The notes beneath the pieces were generated by a model. It had not been told where the DNA came from and searched no databases. It worked only from the letters and a program-made list of their open reading frames with translations. The position numbers and the translations under genes are program-made. 64,000 nt of DNA. It comes from Mikania micrantha (Eukaryota > Streptophyta > Magnoliopsida > Asterales > Asteraceae). Each line of letters starts with the position of its first letter. The first letter of the stretch is position 1. The DNA lies in NCBI GenBank assembly GCA_009363875.1, contig CM018696.1:17125475-17189474 (forward strand), written 5' to 3'. Positions 57,192-64,000 of this stretch are shown here, piece by piece.

Positions 57192-58705
57192 CGACTCCCT
57201 AAGCCGAAAGAATACCTCAAAACCTAAGTGGGTACGAGCCTTAGAACTAACAATTTACCCAAACCTCCCTGAACAAATACACAATGCTCAAGTTGAAGCA
57301 CTAATAGTGTCCGAATCATTGAGGGGAATGGAAAAGCAACTTGAGGTAAAACAGATGGCTTACACTATTTCATAGTTAGCGTTTGGGTTCCACATCATGG
57401 GAACTCACGAGACCTTGTGATGGACGAGGCTCATAAGTCTCGGTATTCCATTCACCCGAGATCAGATAAGATGTATCAAGATCTCAAGATACTTTATTGG
57501 TGGCCAAACATGAAAGTCGACATTGCCACCTATGTGAGCAAATGCTTAACTTGCGCCAAAGTCAAGATAAAATACCAGAAAGCATCTGGATTATTAACAC
57601 AACCAGAGATCCCCATGTGGAAGTGGGAACAAATCTCTATGGATTTCATTACCAAATTACCATGTACTGTTAATGGATGCAATACAATCTGGGTAATTGT
57701 GGATCTGTTGACCAAGTCAGTACATTTCTTTGCGATCAAGAAAAATGATAAGATAGAAAAGCTAGCCAGAGTCTATGTTAAGGAAGTAGTATCTTGACAT
57801 GGAGTGCCAATCTCCATCATCTCTGATCGAGACACTCGATTCACTTCGAACTTCTAGAGATCATTACAAAAGTCGCTTGGTACACGGTTGGATATGAGTA
57901 CAGCATATCACTCACAAATCGATGGCCAGAGCGAACATGCAATACAAAAACTCGAAAACATGCTACGAGCTTGCGTCGTAGACTTCGGAAATCGCTGGGA
58001 AACTCATCTACCATTGGTAGAATTTTCCTACAAAAATAGTTACCACATGAGCATCAAGGCATCACCTTTTGAGGCACTTTATGACAAGAAGTACCAATTT
58101 CCGATTTGCTGGACGGAAGTGGCGACAGCCAGCTCAATGGCCCAGAACTATTGCTCGAAACAACAAAGATCGTGCAGATAGGAAACCGCATGGCATCTGC
58201 TCATGACCGTCAAAAGAGCTATGCCGAAAAGCATCATAAGCCTTTGGAATTTTAGGTAGGAGATAAAGTCCTTCTGAAAGTTGTACCTTGGAAAGACGTT
58301 ATTCGTTTTGGGAAACGAGGTAAACTGAACCCACGATATATTGGACTATTTGAAATCCTAAAGAGGATTGGTCCAGTAGCATACCAACTCAACCTACCTG
58401 CTGAACTCGACTGAATTCATAACGTATTTCATGTCTCAAACATGAAGAAGTGCTTATCTGACGAGACACTTGTAATTCCACTGGATGAGATCTAGGTGGA
58501 TGAACAACTATGATTAATGAAAGAACCAGTTGAGATCATGGATCATGAAGTCAAACAACTCAAACAGATTTGGATTCCAATTGTCAGAGTTCGATGGAAC
58601 TCAAAACGTGAACATGAATTCACGTGGGAACATGAAGATCAGATAATGCACAAATATCCCCATATGTTCAAACAGACAACATCGAAAACAAACAACAACG
58701 AATAA
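57192..58705 (+). pseudogene. Gypsy B integrase with chromodomain-like C-terminus
   Basis: It resumes with VDSLSRKNTSKPKWVRALEL directly after the solo LTR. HHGNSRDLVMDEAHKSRYS, CLTCAKVKIKYQKAS, WEQISMDFITKLPC and IISDRDTRFTSNF cover the zinc-binding and core regions. Stops occur near 57375, 57797 and 57857, with a shift near 58130. The C-terminal frame 58517-58705 reads VEIMDHEVKQLKQIWIPIVR, VRWNSKREHEFTWEHEDQ, the same chromodomain-like end as in gypsy A. Confidence 0.92.
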
Positions 58706-58743
58706 AAATTTCGAGATGAAATTTCCATTCAACAACGGGATGA

Positions 58744-59034
58744 TGTGACACCCAACAATTTCAGGTAAATTGCAATGCTTACAATTATTCATTTCACATT
58801 CATACTTTTTTCATTTCATTTAATTAAGATTAATTAAATGAGTCAAACACAAAAATTGCGAAACGATAGTTCGGAGAATTATCGGATCGTACACTATACA
58901 TTGATTATGATTAATCTAGTGTAAAAACATTTCACAAAGTCGAGTACAAACAATCATGAATCAGTAATTCGAAAAAATTACCAAAACACACGAGTCTTAC
59001 TACACAAACTTTGGTGAACGAATGAAACAATGAA
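58744..59034 (+). repeat. Gypsy B 3' LTR, truncated
   Basis: It is preceded by the polypurine tract ACAACGGGATGA (58732-58743). It matches the start of the 5' LTR for about 290 bases and then switches to gypsy C coding sequence at about 59035. Confidence 0.88.
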
Positions 59035-60420
59035 AATTAAGGAGAAAGATATAAGTGATGTTCCGGTGGTGTGTAAATATCATGAGGTGTTCCTAAAAGA
59101 CCTCAAAGGATTACCCCTGATTGAGAAGTAGAGTTTAATATAGATTTGGTTCTGGGAGCACAACCAGTTGCTAAAGCTTCTTATAGGTTAACCCCTAAAG
59201 AATTAAAAGAGTTGAATGATCAATTACAGGACTGAACCGACAAATGGTTCATCAGACCCAACATTTCACCGTGGGGTGCTCCAGTACTTTTTGTAAAGAA
59301 AAAGGATGGCAGTATGCGTATGTATATTGATTACAGGGAATTAAATAAGCTGACTATAAAGAATAAATATCCTTTACCTATAATTGATGATATGTTTGAT
59401 CAATTGCAAGAAGCAAGTTGGTTTTCAAAAACAGACTTGAGATCTGGGTATCATCAATTAAAGTTAAGGGAGGAGGATATTCCTAAGACAACTTTTCGTA
59501 CTAGATACAGTTATTTTGAATTTTTGGTAATGTCAATTGGGTTGACCAATGATCCTGCTGCCTTTATGGAGTTGATGAATCGAGTTTGCAAACCAATGTT
59601 GGATAGGTCAGTAAATGTGTTCATCGACGACATACTGCTTTATTCAATGAATGAGGGGGATCATGCCTGTCATTTAAAGGAAGTTTTAGAAACTATGAAA
59701 AGAGAACAGTTATATGCTAAGTTTTCTAAATGTGAGTTTTGGTTGCAAGGAGTACAATTTCTGAGTCATGTTGTAAATGCGGAAGGTATTAAAATGGATC
59801 CTGCAAAGATTGAAGCAGTGGTTAATTGGAAGATTCCAAGAACACCCACTGATATAAGAAGTTTCTTGGGATTGGTTGGTTATTACCGCATATTTATCCA
59901 AGATTTTTCAAAGATAGAATTAGCATTATTAAAATTAACAAAGAAGGAGGTAAAATTTGAGTGGGGAGATGCTCAACAATTAGCTTTTGATGAGCTTAAG
60001 AAAAGATTAACTTAGGCTCCTATTTTAGGATTGCTAGAAGGAACTGAAGATATGGTGATTTACTCGGATGCATCATATTTGGGATTGGGGTGTGTACTAA
60101 TGCAAAGAGGTAAAGTGATAGCATATGCATGACGACAACTAGAAATCCATGAAGCCAATTACCCAACACATGATTCGAGCCAGCAGCTGTTGTATTTGCA
60201 CTCAAAATATGGCGCCATTATCTGTATGGATCTAAATGTGTAATTTATACTGATCACAAGAGTTTGAAATATTTCTTTGAGCAAAAAGAGTTAAATATGA
60301 AGTAGAGAAGATGGCTAGAACTTATAAAGGATTATGATTGTGAAATACGGTATCACCTTGGAAAAGCTAATGTGGTTGCGGATGCATTGAGTAGGAAGGA
60401 GGGAAGTGAAGCACTTCACG
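59035..60420 (+). pseudogene. Gypsy C reverse transcriptase and RNase H
   Basis: RT is well kept in the frame 59314-60015: RMYIDYRELNKLTIKNKYPL, KTDLRSGYHQLKLREEDIP, FIDDILLYS (near 59620) and SFLGLVGYYRIF. Earlier, a TGA replaces the usual Gly/Leu codon in LQD-LLDKGFIRP. RNase H follows with a TAG at 60013, MVIYSDASYLGLGCVLMQRG, a TGA in YASRQL and TDHKSLKYFFEQKELNM, with a frameshift around 60170. Confidence 0.93.
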
Positions 60421-61164
60421 TGAAATTGTATGCGTTGATGATAACTTCATCATTTTTGGAACAAATAAAGGAAATGCAAAGAGAAGCATTAAAAAGTGAA
60501 AATGTTAAGGAAGAAAGAATGTTTGGGATAAGTGATAGGTATGCCTCCTTATGAAATGTTATATGGCCGTAAATGTAGAACTCCTTTTTAGTGGGGTAAT
60601 GTAGATCAAAGAGAATTAGGTGATTTGAATGTGGTAACTTTTACAAATCAAAATTTGGAAGAAATTAGATCAAGGATGAAAGCAGCTCAGGATAGACAAA
60701 AAGCCTATTTTGACAAAAGAAGAAGGCCTGTCGAATTCCAAGTGGGTGATAAGGTATTATTGAAAGTATCATCTTGGAAAGGCCTCATTAGATTTAGAAA
60801 GAGAGGTAAATTTAGTCCAAGATATATTGGACCTTTTACTACAATTGCAAAAGTGGGAAATATGGCATATCGACTCGAATTACATGAAGAGATGAAGGAA
60901 ATTCATCCAACATTTCACGTGTCTTATCTAAGGAAATGTTTATGGGATCAGGATTTGCGAGTGCCTTTACAAGATATTGAAGTAGATGCTAACTTGAATT
61001 ATGCTAAACAATCAACTCAAATATTAGATCATCAAGAGAAGAAGTTGAGAAACAAAAGTGTTAAATTATTCAAAGTGTTGTGGGGACGAGGAGAAAGATC
61101 AGAAGCTACGTGGGAGACTGAAGATGAAATGCGAGCACTATATCCATATTTATTTGGTACGTAA
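60372..61164 (+). pseudogene. Gypsy C integrase remnant (core deleted) and chromodomain-like end
   Basis: VVADALSRKEGSEALHVKLY is the normal RNase H-integrase linker. At about 60540 it passes directly into PPYEMLYGRKCRTPF, which normally lies after the integrase core, so the zinc finger and catalytic core are deleted. The frame 60625-61164 is open: FQVGDKVLLKVSSWKGLIRF, RYIGPFTTIAKVGNMAYRLE, FHVSYLRKCL, then VKLFKVLWGRGERSEATWET, the chromodomain-like terminus. Confidence 0.93.
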
Positions 61165-61576
61165 ATAGTTTCGAGGACGAAACTCTATTTTAGGGGGTAG
61201 AATTGGAACATCCATAAATTTTTGTTGAAGAAATAATGAAATGATAAATATTTATTATTAATTAATTTAAAATGTAATAAGGTGCTATTGTACTCGGCAG
61301 AGCAAAAGGACAAGAGGGAAAAAGTTAAAGTCAAAGTGATAGGATTTGTCACTATAACCGTATTACTAAATAAAGAAAAGATTCCAAGCCATGTGAAACG
61401 CTGTAAAAGGAAATGGGTAAAAGAGAGTAGGTAGTGCACAAACATTTAAAACCAAATCAAACTAAACAGTAAAATGATAGGATTTTGGGGCAAAAGTGTA
61501 AATAAAAGGGGATACTATTTCGGGTAATAAAACAAACACGCGGATCTTTATTGATCTGGTCGGTTTCTAAAATTAG

Positions 61577-61584
61577 TATAAAAG
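61577..61584 (+). promoter_or_regulatory. TATA box of gypsy C LTR
   Basis: TATAAAAGGGGGAG lies about 375 bases into the LTR, followed by a pyrimidine-rich CCACCCTTCTCCTTCATTC leader. This is the best promoter-like element in this LTR. Confidence 0.7.
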
Positions 61585-61887
61585 GGGGAGCCACCACCCT
61601 TCTCCTTCATTCACAACCAACCAAAAACACACAGTTCAATAACACTCTCTCTTCCGGTAGATTAAGAGCAGAGAAAACCCTGTTCTCTTCAATACGGAAG
61701 CTGCGACGGAGAATCCGACTTCTCCGATTAAGAGGAATTGCTATTGCATGTCTAAGTCTATTCTTGAACTCTCAAGATTCCACTCCTAGGCAGGTAGAGA
61801 CCCGAACTGTAACCCGCACAAGGACGAGATTTCTGTCTATGGTGACAGGATGAGAGATTGTTATTGCATGTCAGGAACTCCGGAGCC

Positions 61888-62075
61888 CAGTGGCGAAGCT
61901 TGACAGGTATCCCAGGGGTGGCAAATTTTTTTTTCCAGGGGGCGAAATTTTTTTTTTCCAGGGGGCGAAATACAGGTTTTTAAAAAATTTTACACTACGT
62001 ATCGGAAAATTTACACTACGTATCGGAAAATTTACACTACTACACGAAAAAACAGTTCACAATGCTTCGCCCCTG
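61888..62075. mobile_element. hAT-type MITE, 188 bp
   Basis: Inverted ends are CAGTGGCGAAGCTTG and, reversed, CAGGGGCGAAGCATT. Flanking octamers CCGGAGCC (61880-61887) and CCGGCGCC (62076-62083) match at 7 of 8. Inside, CCAGGGGGCGAAA occurs twice and ACACTACGTATCGGAAAA twice with a third partial copy. Confidence 0.88.
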
Positions 62076-62779
62076 CCGGCGCCCTAGAAACTATGACAAC
62101 GCAAGAAACTGCGGGGTCATTCCTTAACCTTATGTTTGCATCCAGATTCTACAATCAAGGTTGAGGAGTCTTATTGCATGTCACATCTCTTTTCAAGTTC
62201 CGGTCCCCCACAATATAAGAGTATAATGGGGATTTAGGAAACTTGAAGGATTGAGGTAAAGACCTTAATCTAAAGAGGAGATGGTGACAGGGGTAAGAAA
62301 GAAATGATACCAAGATGCTGGTCTTAGGTCTGCCAAATTGGACCGAATAATTTTGTAGCAACCTTGAGGGTTGTGGCAAAATTCAGTTGCTTGATTGGTA
62401 GATCGAACCAGTAAACCTGCGTATTTTTATTAAAGAGTAAATTTTGGAAGAGAAAACCAAAAAGGCTTATTTTGTATAATTTGGGGTTCTTGTAGCAAGT
62501 TTTAATTTCTATAAGAAAATGTATAATTTCTGTAAATGTATAAGCAAATGTAGAAATTCTGTGAATGTATAATTTCTACAAGCAAATGTGTAATTTCTGT
62601 AAAAATATAATCTTTGTAAGTGTATATATTGTAAAAATGAATTTAGAATTTATAAAATAAGGTCGTATCAAGAATTTATAAATTTCAGAGAAAAGGGGGA
62701 AAGTTAATTAATGATTTAATCTGATAGAAAGAATTCATTAAAAGAATAAGATAGGTATAAATAAGTACTAAGGAGTAAT

Positions 62780-63540
62780 TACGAACACGAACGGTATACT
62801 TGGTATCATTATAAAAGAATGTTCGCAACAGAGATCCATGAGGAAATGAACAAGTAATTTACTTGGAACATTTTTGAATGAGTAATCTGGAGTGTTGCGA
62901 ACAAGTAATTAATACTTGGAACATTTGCGAATGAGTAATCCGAAGTATTGCGAACAAGTAATTAATACTTGGAACATTTGCGAATGAGTAATCTGGAATA
63001 TTACGAACAAGAAATTAATACTTATAACATTTGCGAATGAGGAGTCCAGAGTGTTGCGAATAAGGAGTTACTACTTAAAACATTTACGGATGAGTAATCT
63101 GGGGTAATTGCGATCAAGTAACTAGTACTCAAAACAATTGCGAAAAAGTATTCTTGGGCAACTGCGAACGGGTAAATAGTACTTGGTACAATTACGAATG
63201 AGTAAATACTAATCTGGAGTATTGCGAACAAGTAATTAATACTTGGAACATTTGAGAATAAGTAATCCGGAGTATTGCGAACAAGTAATTAATACTTGGA
63301 ACATTTGCGAATGAGTAATCTGGAATATTACGAACAAGTAATTAATACTTATAACATTTGCGAATGAGTAGTCCAGAGTGTTGCGAACAAGTAGTTAATA
63401 CTTAAAACATTTACGGATGAGTAATCCGGGGTAATTGTGATCAAGTAACTAGTACTCAAAACAATTGCGAAAAAGTATTCTTGGGCAATTGCGAATGGGT
63501 AAATAGTACTTGGTACAATTACGAATGAGTAAACACGATT
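62780..63540. repeat. Higher-order tandem array in the gypsy C LTR (27/53/327 bp)
   Basis: GCGAACAAGTAATTAATACT-type units start at 62897, 62950, 63003, 63056, 63110 and 63164 (spacing 53-54), then 63224. The whole six-unit block is repeated with a shift of 327 bases (for example TTCTTGGGCAA at 63151 and 63478). Each 53-base unit itself consists of two related halves, GCGAACAAGTAAT and GCGAATGAGTAAT. The minus-strand frames at 63022-63231 and 63349-63546 are duplicates created by the array and are not genes. Confidence 0.93.
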
Positions 63541-64000
63541 TTGCAAAGGAACAAATTATAACTCTAAGTTCTGCGAATGACCAAGACATTGTAAAACAAT
63601 TATACTAAACAAGATTCCATGCATATTCTTATAGGTTATTGATACCTGGTTGAAAACTTAAAGGAAGTAAGTTGAAAAGAAACAAACAGGTGAGTTCTAT
63701 GACGCTCCATTTTAAATATGTTTTGATCTGGCACATAATATTTATAAATGTAATTATAAATATGTAAATTATGTTTTGGATTGTGATTGTAACTTATGCA
63801 TAAGATGAATAGGGCCGTATATTTTCGGTCTCATAGTGTTGAGATTTCACGTATTCGCTTGGGGAGGAATAGCCCTGACCATGGTGTCAATTAAAGGGGG
63901 TTAGTTGATCAATTAACTGAAGGTGGCTGGTGACGACTGGCCTGGCAGAGGGTGAACGTGACCCAAAGACAGTGACTTATTTATGTGTTGCTTAGTTAAT

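Larger units (their letters stand above)
48755..59034 (+). mobile_element. Ty3/gypsy retrotransposon B, related to A, gag lost, split by a solo LTR
   Basis: The LTR start TGTGACATCCGACAATTTCA at 48755 is repeated at 58744 (TGTGACACCCAACAATTTCA). Protease, RT, RNase H and integrase segments are each close to those of gypsy A. The 5' LTR end, primer site, gag and protease active site are deleted at about 51145. The 3' LTR stops after about 290 bases at 59034, where element C begins. A solo LTR (52850-57186) interrupts the RNase H/integrase linker. Because the right end is gone, no target duplication can be given. Confidence 0.9.
59035..64000 (+). mobile_element. Ty3/gypsy retrotransposon C, chromovirus type, truncated on both sides of the view
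   Basis: Starts abruptly in the protease-RT linker (DVPVVCKYHEVF), continues through RT and RNase H, skips the integrase core, and resumes with the integrase C-terminus and chromodomain. The polypurine tract TAGGGGGTAGAAT (61191-61203) and a 3' LTR beginning TGGAACATCC follow and run off the window. Codon use and residues differ clearly from A and B, so it is a different family. Confidence 0.9.
61204..64000 (+). repeat. Gypsy C 3' LTR, runs off the window
   Basis: Begins TGGAACATCCATAAATTTTT right after the polypurine tract, probably derived from TGTAACACCC. The TATA box TATAAAAG lies at 61577-61584, followed by a CACCCTTCTCC leader. It contains a hAT MITE (61888-62075) and a long tandem array (62780-63540). 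The right end is not in the window. No gene. Confidence 0.8.

Noticed and set aside
62780..63540. Regularly spaced repeats considered as a CRISPR-like array
   Set aside because: Plant nuclear context; spacers are as repetitive as the repeats, so this is a higher-order tandem array.
63022..63546. Two near-identical minus-strand frames, looking like a duplicated small gene
   Set aside because: Both are produced by the 327-bp tandem block in the gypsy C LTR.

Overview
This window looks like nuclear DNA of a eudicot plant. It is AT-rich, intron-bearing and packed with decayed LTR retrotransposons, hAT- and Mutator-type miniature elements and SINEs, with one clearly intact cellular gene. Some LTR ends and the repeat style remind me of composite-family (Asteraceae) genomes, but that is an impression and nothing here proves it.

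Layout. 1-1808 is the right part of a long LTR cut by the window edge. 1809-6219 is an AT-rich element with recurring GTCGGAAA/TTCCGACA motifs near both visible ends (CACTA-like); it carries a five-exon, frame-broken copy of a PUX1-type UBX-domain gene. This is interrupted by a four-level nest that can be resolved base by base from target-site duplications (TSDs): a Ty1/copia element (6220-25626, TSD GTCAC) sits in the CACTA-like DNA; a long solo LTR (6841-19469, TSD TTGGT) sits in the copia 5' LTR; and a Ty3/gypsy chromovirus-type element (gypsy A, 7068-16949, TSD CGTTT) sits in that solo LTR.

25632-33700 is gene-poor and holds an LTR-like repeat, four hAT-type elements (one nested in another) and a near-perfect 41-bp stem hairpin. 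The only convincing functional gene is a NAC-domain transcription factor of the NAM/CUC/ANAC100 type at 33725-35463 (+), three exons, 338 residues, with a TATA box and a miR164 target site in exon 3. 35464-41190 is intergenic with three SINEs and a tandem duplication, one unit of which was split by a SINE.

41194-48754 holds two further long LTR-like copies related to each other and to the repeats at 26040 and 43320, each interrupted by a hAT element with a perfect 8-bp TSD, plus a Mutator-type MITE, a (ATGT)33 microsatellite and a copia remnant. 48755-59034 is a second gypsy element (B) related to A; it has lost gag and is split by a 4337-bp solo LTR (TSD GTGGT) that contains a dense one-stranded GGTTCG cluster. 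It is fused at 59035 to a third gypsy element (C) that has lost its integrase core and whose 3' LTR runs off the right edge; this LTR holds a hAT MITE and a higher-order tandem array.

All retroelement reading frames are broken by stops, frameshifts and deletions, so I annotate them as pseudogenes. The strongest leads outside standard annotation are the short-motif clusters in several unrelated LTRs (GGCGTA/TACGCC and GGTTCG), the duplicated polypurine tract of gypsy A with a foreign LTR start trapped inside, the captured UBX gene and the miR164-regulated NAC gene.
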